DNA of 17,424 nucleotides, from assembly GCA_002069025.1 (NCBI GenBank), contig MWBK01000133.1, positions 1 through 17,424 of the forward strand, given 5' to 3'. Below the pieces are notes generated by a model. It did no database searches, was not told the origin of the DNA, and was given only the letters and a program-made list of their open reading frames with translations. Origin of the DNA: Bacteroidetes bacterium ADurb.Bin302. Lineage in GTDB: Bacteria > Bacteroidota > Bacteroidia > Bacteroidales > Paludibacteraceae. The position numbers were made by a program, and so were the translations under genes. Of this stretch, positions 7,782-15,427 are shown piece by piece. The stretch's first letter is position 1. Every line of letters begins with the position of its first letter.

Positions 7782-8726
7782 ATGAAAAAGAACTTTAAAT
7801 TATTAGTGTTGTTTTTGCTCGTGGGCACAAGTTTGTTTGCTCAGGGCGATTTTAAAATGTCAGAACAAATGTTCTCTCGTATTAACCAAAACCCTTCTGC
7901 TGTTGGTAATAATGAGAAAATCCAATTGTTTACTGCAACAAGATTACAGTGGGTAGGTTTGGGTTTGGATCAATCTCCAACTTCAGCTTTGTTAAACGCA
8001 CATTATTATTTGGATAAAATCAATTCGGGTTTCGGTATAAGTTTTGTTTATGACGAACTTGGTTTGTCTAATCAAACAATCAATGCAAAACTAGTTTATG
8101 CATACAATATTGACTTAGCTGAGAATTGGCTTTTGTCATTGGGTTTGTCCGCAGGTGTTATAAATAAACGTTTTGATCCAAATAGACATGTATGGAAAGA
8201 TCCTACAGATCCAAATCGTCCAACAGAAGTGTTGGCTACTACCGATTTTGATTTAGACTTCGGTTTTGAGTTGTCATACAAATATTTATTGATAGGTGCA
8301 TCTATAACACACTTACCAAATATTTCAAAAGAAGTTTCAACTACGACAGCACCATCTCATATCAATGCTTATGTTAGAGGTAATATTTATTTACCACATA
8401 AATTTAATTTGATTCCTGCTTTCGCATACACCAATATTGGTGCATTGAACGGATTTAAAACAGAAGTGTCAAACGAGCATTTATTAGATTACAGCATAAC
8501 CGCAATGTACAATAATATGTGTTGGTTTGGATTAGGTTATCGTTCAGGTATAGCCGGTACATATTCAAGCGATGTTATGTCATTTATGATAGGATATGAA
8601 TGGCATTGGTTACGTATTGGTTATACATACGACTTGAGTGTTGGAAAACTTATGGATTTGTCTTCAAGCACACACGAAATTATGTTGTCATTTATAATAC
8701 CAACAAAGAAACCGGTTGTTTGGTAG
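7782..8726 (+). CDS. PorP/SprF family outer-membrane protein
   Basis: A 314-residue protein with a clear signal peptide (MKKNFKLLVLFLLVGTSLFAQ). The mature start (FKMSEQMFSRINQNPSAVGNNEKI) matches the PorP/SprF family pattern, where a Tyr/Phe-rich segment is followed by NPA-like residues. The rest alternates short amphipathic strands and ends in the aromatic strand EIMLSFIIPTKKPVVW, as in membrane beta-barrels. In Bacteroidota, proteins of this family work with T9SS to attach or release type B cargo such as SprB. The gene follows the OmpA-like gene by 5 bases and ends just before a strong terminator, so the three genes from 3797 form one unit. Confidence 0.88.
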   Translation: MKKNFKLLVLFLLVGTSLFAQGDFKMSEQMFSRINQNPSAVGNNEKIQLFTATRLQWVGLGLDQSPTSALLNAHYYLDKINSGFGISFVYDELGLSNQTINAKLVYAYNIDLAENWLLSLGLSAGVINKRFDPNRHVWKDPTDPNRPTEVLATTDFDLDFGFELSYKYLLIGASITHLPNISKEVSTTTAPSHINAYVRGNIYLPHKFNLIPAFAYTNIGALNGFKTEVSNEHLLDYSITAMYNNMCWFGLGYRSGIAGTYSSDVMSFMIGYEWHWLRIGYTYDLSVGKLMDLSSSTHEIMLSFIIPTKKPVVW

Positions 8727-8740
8727 TTTGAATAAATTCT

Positions 8741-8780
8741 AAAAAATAGAGACTTAGTGTACTAAGCCTCTATTTTTTTT
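8741..8780 (+). terminator. Strong intrinsic terminator closing the surface cluster
   Basis: AAAAATAGAG (8742-8751) pairs with CTCTATTTTT (8768-8777), and CTTAG pairs with CTAAG around a TGTA loop, with one internal mismatch. A run of eight T follows the stem. The A-run on the left would allow function on the minus strand too, though no minus-strand gene ends here. Confidence 0.88.
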
Positions 8781-8781
8781 G

Positions 8782-8789
8782 TATTTTTG
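8782..8789 (+). promoter_or_regulatory. Promoter -7 box for the SPOR/gldB pair
   Basis: TATTTTTG fits TAnnTTTG and ends 23 bases before the ATG at 8813. The -33 region would fall within the preceding terminator, and no TTG is seen there. Confidence 0.5.
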
Positions 8790-8812
8790 TTTCTATTAAA
8801 AATACTTGAAAT

Positions 8813-9277
8813 ATGAAGAAATTTGCATCTATAGTTTTCGGACTATTATTAGCTACTACAGCTTTTTCTCAAAAATATTATCAGTCGATGTATGAGCCGG
8901 CAGATAATGATAAAACAGCGCAAACTGAAATGAAGCAGTCAAAAGAAGTAGATATTCATCCTATAAATCCTGCTCTTGAAAAACAACAAGAATCGCAAGA
9001 TAAGATATCGGAGTCTACAGATGTTTATACAAAGATTGACGGAAGTAAGGTTACTTCTATATACCATGTTGTAGTTGGTAGCTTCCAAAGTAAAATTAAT
9101 GCAGAAAATTTGTGTAGCACATTGAAAAATGTTGGTAAAAATTCTTTTGTAGCCCAAAATCAACAAGGAATGTTTAGGGTGTTTTATTATTCTACAAATG
9201 CTGAGTCTGAAGTGCGACAAGCACTAACCGAAGCCAGAACACAATATCCGGATGCATGGATGCTAAAACTTAAATAA
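8813..9277 (+). CDS. Secreted SPOR-domain protein
   Basis: A 154-residue protein. Residues 1-20 form a signal peptide (KKFASIVFGLLLATTAFSQ). A polar, low-complexity linker rich in Lys, Gln and Glu follows (about 21-75). The C-terminal part (about 80-154) reads YHVVVGSFQSKINAENLC, then the Gly/Asn turn and FRVFYYSTNAESEVRQAL, ending WMLKLK: a SPOR domain, which binds denuded glycan strands of peptidoglycan, often at division sites. The signal peptide suggests it is free in the periplasm or attached to the outer membrane. Its stop codon overlaps the gldB start by one base (TAATG), so translation of the two is probably coupled. Confidence 0.8.
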   Translation: MKKFASIVFGLLLATTAFSQKYYQSMYEPADNDKTAQTEMKQSKEVDIHPINPALEKQQESQDKISESTDVYTKIDGSKVTSIYHVVVGSFQSKINAENLCSTLKNVGKNSFVAQNQQGMFRVFYYSTNAESEVRQALTEARTQYPDAWMLKLK

Positions 9278-10248
9278 TGAAATGCTCTAAGATATTAATA
9301 TTTATTTTTCTTATTGTATCGGTTTTTACTTCATGTAAAGACTATACTCGTTTTTATAAGGATGTTTCAAAAGAATCAGTCAATATCAAAATAGAACGTT
9401 TTGATATTGATTTGTTGAATAGTGATACAGTTGCATTAAGAGCAAAATACGGGCAGTTTTTTGATCTGTATACATATCGTATCTTAGGTCTAAACAATGG
9501 TTCACAATTGTCTATGTTTTTAAATGATACTTCGATTATGCGTTTGTATTCAGATGCAGAAAAAACATATAAAAACGTAGGTGATATAGAAAAAGAACTA
9601 ACTACTGCTTTCCGTTATTATAAATGTTATTTTCCTGAAAATCAAATTCCTCGTGTGCTTTTTCACGTTTCAGGCTTTAATCAAGCCATAGTAACTACAG
9701 ATTCTGTTGTATCAGCAAGTATTGATGAGTATTTAGGGTCTGATTATCCTATGTACCAACAAATTGTGTACCAATATGAGTTGCCGTTTATGTCTAAAGA
9801 TAAATTACCAATAGACATAATGTATGGTTGGCTTTTGGCAGATTATGATGAAGATACTGATAGTGACAGGCTATTGGAGAGAATGTTAAATCAAGGTAAA
9901 TTAATGTATTTGTTGCAGGTGTTCTTTCCGGAACGTGAGCCTTACGAGTTTTTATCATATACTGAAGAAAAATATGAGTGGTGTGAAAAATACGAAAAGG
10001 AAGTGTGGGGCTATATTTTAGATAATAAAGAATTATTTTCATCTGATTGGCGAACAATAACTCGTTATATGCAACCGGCACCATTTACATCAGGCCTTGC
10101 ATCAGATTCTCCCGGAAGGATTGGAGTGTTTATAGGATGGCGCATTATTAGTTCTTATATGGATAAACAAAAAGATCTAACATTAAAAGATTTAATGTTA
10201 GAAAATGATGCTCAAAAAATTCTGCAATTGTCAGCTTATCGTCCATAA
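9277..10248 (+). CDS. gldB: GldB-like lipoprotein
   Basis: A 323-residue lipoprotein: the signal peptide runs to the lipobox FTSC with Cys at residue 20. The mature part opens with VNIKIERFDIDLLNSD and later shows DEYLGSDYPMYQ, the pattern of GldB proteins, which have a distant zinc-peptidase-like (DUF2268-type) fold. In Flavobacterium, GldB is required for gliding motility; homologues are widespread in non-gliding Bacteroidota, where the role is not settled. I see no HExxH site in the sequence, so peptidase activity is doubtful. The upstream SPOR gene overlaps by one base. The prfB promoter begins about 30 bases after its stop, and I see no terminator between them. Confidence 0.85.
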   Translation: MKCSKILIFIFLIVSVFTSCKDYTRFYKDVSKESVNIKIERFDIDLLNSDTVALRAKYGQFFDLYTYRILGLNNGSQLSMFLNDTSIMRLYSDAEKTYKNVGDIEKELTTAFRYYKCYFPENQIPRVLFHVSGFNQAIVTTDSVVSASIDEYLGSDYPMYQQIVYQYELPFMSKDKLPIDIMYGWLLADYDEDTDSDRLLERMLNQGKLMYLLQVFFPEREPYEFLSYTEEKYEWCEKYEKEVWGYILDNKELFSSDWRTITRYMQPAPFTSGLASDSPGRIGVFIGWRIISSYMDKQKDLTLKDLMLENDAQKILQLSAYRP

Positions 10249-10276
10249 AAAAACGGCTTAATATAGTTATTTTTAT

Positions 10277-10284
10277 TACCTTTG
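10277..10284 (+). promoter_or_regulatory. Promoter -7 box for prfB and the downstream run
   Basis: TACCTTTG matches TAnnTTTG and ends 19 bases before the prfB ATG at 10304. No clear -33 TTG was found. No other box of this type was noticed ahead of lysS, gpsA or pgi, so it may serve all four genes. Confidence 0.6.
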
Positions 10285-10303
10285 CACCTCAAATTTATAT
10301 AGG

Positions 10304-11411
10304 ATGATTACCATTGAACAATTAAAAGAGATACAAGAACGCGAGCTTGCGTTGAGGGGGTATCTTTGACATCGATGAAAAGCTTATTCAAATAGAAGAG
10401 GAAGAACTTAGAACTCAAGTACCCGGCTTTTGGGATAATATTAAAGAAGCCGAAGCTCAAATGAAAAAGGTTAAAGACCTAAAACGTTGGGTAGATGGTT
10501 ACAATGAGGTTAAAAAAGCGACAGAAGAGCTTCAATTAGCATTTGATTTTTATAAAGAAAGTATTGTTTCTGAAGAAGAGGTAGACTCTGCATATACTCA
10601 TGTCTTTACTTTACTTGAAAGTATGGAGATGAAAAACATGTTATCTTCTGAAGAAGATCATTTAGGAGCAGTTTTAAAGATTGTATCCGGTGCCGGTGGA
10701 ACAGAAAGTCAAGATTGGGCATCGATGCTGCTTAGAATGTATCAGAGATATTCTGAGAGAAATGGCTTTAAATGGATAATTAGTAATTATCAAGATGGCG
10801 ATGAAGCAGGAATTAAAACTGCAACTCTCGAAATTGAAGGCGATATGGCTTATGGCTATTTAAAAAGCGAAAATGGTGTGCATCGTTTAGTTAGAGTATC
10901 GCCTTATAATGCTCAAGGTAAGCGTATGACTTCATTTGCATCAGTATTTGTGATTCCATTAGTAGATGATACGATAGAGATTGAAGTTAATCCTGCATTG
11001 TTAACATGGGAAACCTTTAGAAGTGGTGGCGCAGGAGGTCAGAATGTCAATAAAGTAGAGTCCGGTGTTAGATTGCGTTATCAGTACAAAGATCCTTATT
11101 CTGGTGTTGAAGAAGAAATTCTTATTGAAAACACAGAAACCAGAGATCAACCGAAAAATAAAGAAAATGCTTTACGTTTGTTGAGATCTCAATTATATGA
11201 TAGAGAATTACAACATCGAATGGCAGAAAAAGCTAAGGTTGAAGCCGGTAAAAAGAAAATAGAGTGGGGATCCCAGATCCGTAGTTACGTGTTTGATGAC
11301 AGAAGGGTTAAAGACCATCGTACAAATTATCAGACATCTGATGTTCAAGGTGTTATGGATGGTAAAATTGAAGAATTCATCAAGGCATACTTGATGGAAT
11401 TCGATAGCTGA
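10304..11411 (+). CDS. prfB: Peptide chain release factor 2 (RF2), made by +1 programmed frameshift
   Basis: RF2 releases completed proteins at UGA and UAA codons. The gene needs a shift: 21 codons from the ATG at 10304 reach an in-frame TGA at 10367, and reading then continues from GAC at 10368 for 347 residues, giving 368 in total, the normal RF2 length. The shift site GGG TAT CTT TGA C, with an AGG GGG Shine-Dalgarno-like run just before it, is the classical prfB autoregulatory signal. The catalytic GGQ is at residues 234-236 (SGGAGGQNVN). The stop-recognition tripeptide, usually SPF, reads SPY at 199-201. Residue 246 of E. coli RF2 (Thr or Ala) corresponds to Ser here. The ATG at 10461 is internal. 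lysS follows after 40 bases. Confidence 0.96.
10355..10370 (+). promoter_or_regulatory. RF2 programmed +1 frameshift signal
   Basis: AGGGGG (10355-10360), then TAT, the slippery CTT (10364-10366), the TGA stop (10367-10369) and C. When RF2 is scarce, ribosomes pause on UGA-C, the anti-SD pulls on AGGGGG and the tRNA-Leu slips one base forward onto UUU. This keeps the RF2 level constant. Confidence 0.95.
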
Positions 11412-11451
11412 TTAAATTAATATCTGATTATATAGAAAATTTTACAAAAAA

Positions 11452-12987
11452 ATGAATCAAGAATTAAACGACCAGGAGCAATTTAGACGTCAAAGTCTGG
11501 AGACACTTAGGAGTATCGGAATTAATCCGTATCCCGCTGCAGAATTTCCTACCAATGCATTTTCTACAGAAGTGAAGGAGAAATTTACAGATGATGGCGA
11601 AAAATATGAAGTCGTAATGGCAGGACGTTTGATGAGTCGCCGTATAATGGGCAAGGCATCATTCGCTGAACTTAAAGATTCTAAAGGCCGTATTCAATTA
11701 TATATTTCGCGTGATGAAATATGTAAGGGGGAAGATAAAGAACTTTATAATACCATATTTAAAAAATTGCTTGATATAGGCGATTTTATAGGAGTAAAAG
11801 GATATGTATTTAGAACGCAAACAGGAGAAATTTCTGTTCACGTTTCAGAATTAATTGTATTGTCTAAATCACTTCGTCCGCTTCCAATTGTAAAAGAAAA
11901 AGACGGCGTCGTTTATGATGCTTTTTCAGATCCCGAATCTAGATATCGTCAAAGATATGTTGATTTGGTTGTAAATGAAGAAGTTAAAGATATATTTGTA
12001 AAACGTACCAAGGTTTACTCTTCAATGCGTGAATACTTTAATAGTAAAGGTTATTTGGAAGTTGAAACTCCAATATTACAATCAATTCCCGGAGGAGCAT
12101 CAGCCAGACCGTTTATTACTCATCATAATGCCTTAGATATTCCATTATATTTACGAATTGCTGACGAATTGTATTTGAAACGTCTTATCGTAGGTGGTTT
12201 TGAAGGAGTATACGAATTCTCCAAAAACTTCCGTAACGAGGGTATGGATCGAACACATAATCCTGAATTTACATGTATGGAAATTTATGTTTCATACAAA
12301 GATTATAACTGGATGATGGATTTTACAGAGCGCATGCTTGAGAAGATATGTCACGATGTAAATGGAACTGACGAAGTAAAAGTCGGTGATAGTGTAATTA
12401 GTTTTAAGGCTCCTTTTAAACGTATTACCATGATCGATTCAATAAAGGAATTCACAGGCATTGATATTACGGGAATGGATGAGAGTCAACTTCGTGATGT
12501 ATGTAAGCAATTACATATAGAAATTGACGAAACAATGGGTAAAGGTAAGATTATTGACGAAATATTCGGAGATAAATGCGAGGGCAATTATATACAACCA
12601 ACATTTATCACAGATTATCCTATTGAAATGTCTCCATTGTGTAAGCGTCATCGTAATAATCCAGAGCTTACAGAAAGATTTGAGTTGATGGTTAACGGGA
12701 AAGAATTATGTAATGCATATTCAGAATTAAATGATCCTATTGATCAATTAGGTAGATTCCAAGATCAATTAAGATTAAGTGAAAAAGGAGACGATGAAGC
12801 AATGTTTATTGACATGGACTTTGTTCGTGCTTTGGAGTATGGTATGCCTCCAACTTCAGGAATGGGTATTGGTATAGATAGATTAGTTATGCTTATGACC
12901 GGTCAAACAACTATTCAAGAGGTACTACTTTTCCCACAAATGAAACCGGAAAAGAAACAATCGTCAAATTTAGAAGAGGAGAAATAG
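11452..12987 (+). CDS. lysS: Lysyl-tRNA synthetase, class II
   Basis: A 511-residue enzyme that charges tRNA-Lys with lysine. An OB-fold anticodon-binding domain occupies about 50-140 ([21 protein letters not shown]). The class II catalytic core follows: motif 1 around [10 protein letters not shown] (201-210), GGASARPF (214-221), motif 2 FRNEG to HNPEF (260-273), and motif 3 GMGIGIDRL (470-478). The length is close to the E. coli enzyme; from memory, Bacteroides enzymes are about 65 residues longer at the C-terminus, and that extension is absent here. The start at 11452 sits after an A-rich leader without a clear Shine-Dalgarno sequence, as is common in this phylum. gpsA follows after 3 bases, and lysS-gpsA-pgi is a gene order I recall from Bacteroidales. 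Confidence 0.95.
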   Translation: MNQELNDQEQFRRQSLETLRSIGINPYPAAEFPTNAFSTEVKEKFTDDGEKYEVVMAGRLMSRRIMGKASFAELKDSKGRIQLYISRDEICKGEDKELYNTIFKKLLDIGDFIGVKGYVFRTQTGEISVHVSELIVLSKSLRPLPIVKEKDGVVYDAFSDPESRYRQRYVDLVVNEEVKDIFVKRTKVYSSMREYFNSKGYLEVETPILQSIPGGASARPFITHHNALDIPLYLRIADELYLKRLIVGGFEGVYEFSKNFRNEGMDRTHNPEFTCMEIYVSYKDYNWMMDFTERMLEKICHDVNGTDEVKVGDSVISFKAPFKRITMIDSIKEFTGIDITGMDESQLRDVCKQLHIEIDETMGKGKIIDEIFGDKCEGNYIQPTFITDYPIEMSPLCKRHRNNPELTERFELMVNGKELCNAYSELNDPIDQLGRFQDQLRLSEKGDDEAMFIDMDFVRALEYGMPPTSGMGIGIDRLVMLMTGQTTIQEVLLFPQMKPEKKQSSNLEEEK

Positions 12988-12990
12988 ACT

Positions 12991-14004
12991 ATGGAAGAAA
13001 AATTTACGAATAAAGATCGTAAAGTTTGTATTATGGGTGGTGGTAGCTGGGCTACTGCAATTGCTAAAATAGCGATGACAAATGGTCGTCATATTAATTG
13101 GTATATGCGTCGTCAGGAACAAATCGATCAGTTTAAAGCTTCCGGATTTAATCCATCATATTTGAGTAGTGTTCGGTTTGATGTAAAGAAAATCAAGTTT
13201 TATTCAAATATAAATTTAGCTATAAGATATTCTGATATATTGATATTCGCTACGCCATCACCATTTCTAAAACAACATTTAGTAAAACTGACCAAGTCAT
13301 TGTCTGACAAAATAATAATATCAGCTATTAAAGGTATTGTGCCGGATGAAAATATGATAGTTTCTGATTATTTTCAGAAATATCATGATGTAAAGGAAGA
13401 AAATATTGCTGTTATTGCCGGTCCTTGCCACGCTGAAGAAGTTGCTCTTGAAAGATTGTCATATCTTACAGTTGCAAGTAAAAATCTGAAATTAGCAGAA
13501 ATGTTTGCTACACGAATTGCGAACAGTTACTTAAAGACATCTACCACTACTGATGTTCGTGGTATTGAATATGCATCAGTTTTGAAAAATGTATATGCTA
13601 TTGCATCAGGTATTTGCCACGGATTAAAATATGGTGATAATTTTCAAGCTATTTTAGTTTCAAATAGTATTCGCGAGATGGGTCGTTTCGTTGATGCTAT
13701 TTCGAAAGATGATGAACGTAATATTCAAGACGCTGCATATCTTGGCGACTTATTAGTAACTTCATATTCTAAATTCAGCCGTAATAGGACTTTTGGTTCT
13801 ATGATTGGAAAAGGTTATTCTGTACGTTCATCTCAACTCGAAATGGAGATGATTGCAGAAGGATATTTTGGTACTAAGTGTATTAAGGAAATTAATGAAG
13901 AATATAAGGTTGATATGCCTATATTGGATGCTTGTTACAATATTTTGTACGAAAGAATTGCTCCAAACATAGAAATCAAAGTATTAACAGAAAAAATAAG
14001 ATAA
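12991..14004 (+). CDS. gpsA: NAD(P)-dependent glycerol-3-phosphate dehydrogenase
   Basis: Reduces dihydroxyacetone phosphate to sn-glycerol 3-phosphate for phospholipid synthesis, in the cytoplasm. The 337 residues show the Rossmann motif GGGSWATA (16-23), the conserved SAIKG with K114, AGPCHAEE (143-150), GIEYASVLKNVYAIASG with the catalytic Lys at 199, and GDLLVTSYSKFSRNR (252-266), as in full-length GpsA. AGPCHAEE, instead of the AGPSFAxE common in other phyla, is the Bacteroidota form as far as I recall. It starts 3 bases after lysS and stops 19 bases before pgi, so it is translated from the same message. The dihydroxyacetone phosphate it uses is downstream of Pgi in glycolysis. Confidence 0.95.
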   Translation: MEEKFTNKDRKVCIMGGGSWATAIAKIAMTNGRHINWYMRRQEQIDQFKASGFNPSYLSSVRFDVKKIKFYSNINLAIRYSDILIFATPSPFLKQHLVKLTKSLSDKIIISAIKGIVPDENMIVSDYFQKYHDVKEENIAVIAGPCHAEEVALERLSYLTVASKNLKLAEMFATRIANSYLKTSTTTDVRGIEYASVLKNVYAIASGICHGLKYGDNFQAILVSNSIREMGRFVDAISKDDERNIQDAAYLGDLLVTSYSKFSRNRTFGSMIGKGYSVRSSQLEMEMIAEGYFGTKCIKEINEEYKVDMPILDACYNILYERIAPNIEIKVLTEKIR

Positions 14005-14023
14005 ACTATAATTACTTACAAAA

Positions 14024-15364
14024 ATGGAAGATATTAAATTATCAATTGACAGTTGTCTTAAATTTATATCAAAAGACAGCGTAGCAAGTTACGAAGCTCA
14101 GGTTAAAGCATGTTCAGAAACATTGCATAACGGAACCGGTAAGGGAAATGACTTTTTAGGTTGGCTTAATTTGCCTTCTTCTGTAACTGCTGATTTTTTA
14201 GCAGATATTAAGGCAACAGCAGCATATTTGCGTGCAAATTGTGATGTTGTAGTTGTAGCAGGTATCGGTGGCAGTTATTTAGGAGCAAAGGCTGTAATTG
14301 ATTCTTTATCAAATAGTTTTGAATGGTTACAAAATAAGAAACCTATTATTGTATATGCCGGTAATAATATCGGTGAAGATTACCTTGCTGAATTAACCGA
14401 GTTTTTGTCTGATAAAAAGTTCGGTATTATTAATATCTCTAAATCAGGAACAACAACCGAAACTGCTTTAGCTTTCCGTTTACTTAAAACTCAATTGGAA
14501 AAACAAATGGGTAAAGCAGAGGCAAAAAAACGTATAGTTGCAATAACAGATAAAGCTAAAGGTGCATTACGTACTTTATCAACGAAAGAAGGTTACAAAA
14601 CATATGTTATTCCTGATAATGTTGGTGGTCGTTTTTCTGTATTAACACCGGTTGGTTTGTTGCCTATTGCCGTTGCAGGATTAGATGTTGACAGCTTGAT
14701 TGCAGGAGCTCAACGTATGGAAAAAGTTTGTGGATTGAATACTCCATTTGCAGAAAACCCTGCAGCTGTATATGCGGCTACTCGCAACGAGTTATATAGA
14801 AATGGCAAAAAAATTGAAATTTTAGTAAACTTCCAACCTAAACTTCATTATTTCGCTGAATGGTGGAAACAGTTATATGGTGAAAGTGAAGGAAAAGATA
14901 ACAAAGGTATTTTTAATGCTGCTGTTGATTTTACAACAGATTTACACTCAATGGGACAATGGATTCAAGAGGGCGAACGTAGCATCTTCGAAACCGTTTT
15001 GTCTATTAAAAAGCCAAATAAAACAATGATGGTTCCTTCTGATGAAGATAATCTTGACGGATTAAATTTCTTGGCAGGTAAACATGTTGATGAAGTTAAT
15101 AAAATGGCTGAATTAGGTACAATGTTAGCACACGTTGATGGCGGTGTTCCTAATCTTAAAGTAGAAATACCTGAATTGAACGCATATTATATTGGTCAAT
15201 TAATATACTTCTTTGAAAAAGCTTGTGGAATTAGTGGATATCTATTAGAGGTTAATCCATTTAATCAACCGGGAGTAGAGGCATATAAGAAAAATATGTT
15301 CGCATTATTAAACAAACCGGGTTATGAGGCTGAATCAAAAGCTATTCAAGCTCGTTTGAAATAG
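14024..15364 (+). CDS. pgi: Glucose-6-phosphate isomerase
   Basis: Interconverts glucose 6-phosphate and fructose 6-phosphate in glycolysis and gluconeogenesis. At 446 residues it belongs to the short bacterial PGI type (Bacillus-like, about 450) and not the 550-residue enterobacterial type. Visible motifs are the phosphate-binding [11 protein letters not shown] (80-90) and [10 protein letters not shown] (139-148), signature 1 [14 protein letters not shown] (198-211), GESEGK (286-291) containing the catalytic Glu, H308 in TDLHSMGQ, and the C-terminal [10 protein letters not shown] segment with the conserved Lys. The preceding 19 bases hold no promoter box. The gene ends just before a bidirectional terminator that it shares with the convergent ABC-F gene. 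Confidence 0.95.
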   Translation: MEDIKLSIDSCLKFISKDSVASYEAQVKACSETLHNGTGKGNDFLGWLNLPSSVTADFLADIKATAAYLRANCDVVVVAGIGGSYLGAKAVIDSLSNSFEWLQNKKPIIVYAGNNIGEDYLAELTEFLSDKKFGIINISKSGTTTETALAFRLLKTQLEKQMGKAEAKKRIVAITDKAKGALRTLSTKEGYKTYVIPDNVGGRFSVLTPVGLLPIAVAGLDVDSLIAGAQRMEKVCGLNTPFAENPAAVYAATRNELYRNGKKIEILVNFQPKLHYFAEWWKQLYGESEGKDNKGIFNAAVDFTTDLHSMGQWIQEGERSIFETVLSIKKPNKTMMVPSDEDNLDGLNFLAGKHVDEVNKMAELGTMLAHVDGGVPNLKVEIPELNAYYIGQLIYFFEKACGISGYLLEVNPFNQPGVEAYKKNMFALLNKPGYEAESKAIQARLK

Positions 15365-15380
15365 TATTTTTATTAATGAT

Positions 15381-15415
15381 AAAAGTCCGGATAGAATTCT
15401 ACCCGGACTTTTTGT
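15381..15415. terminator. Bidirectional terminator between pgi and the ABC-F gene
   Basis: AAAAGTCCGG (15381-15390) pairs with CCGGACTTTT (15403-15412). After an A/C mismatch the stem continues as TAG/CTA over an AATT loop. A T-run follows on the plus strand and the A-run serves the minus strand, which suits two converging genes. Confidence 0.9.
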
Positions 15416-15427
15416 TTTTGTTATAGT

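Noticed and set aside
9794..10084. Minus-strand reading frame of 96 codons
   Set aside because: It lies wholly inside gldB and its translation lacks any recognisable domain; it is a shadow of the coding strand. The same holds for 8939-9220, 8096-8281, 4877-5526 and 16878-17075.
10304..10460. Broken prfB or sequencing error
   Set aside because: The in-frame TGA is embedded in the exact AGGGGG-TAT-CTT-TGA-C signal, and the +1 frame restores a normal RF2 N-terminus, so it is programmed frameshifting.
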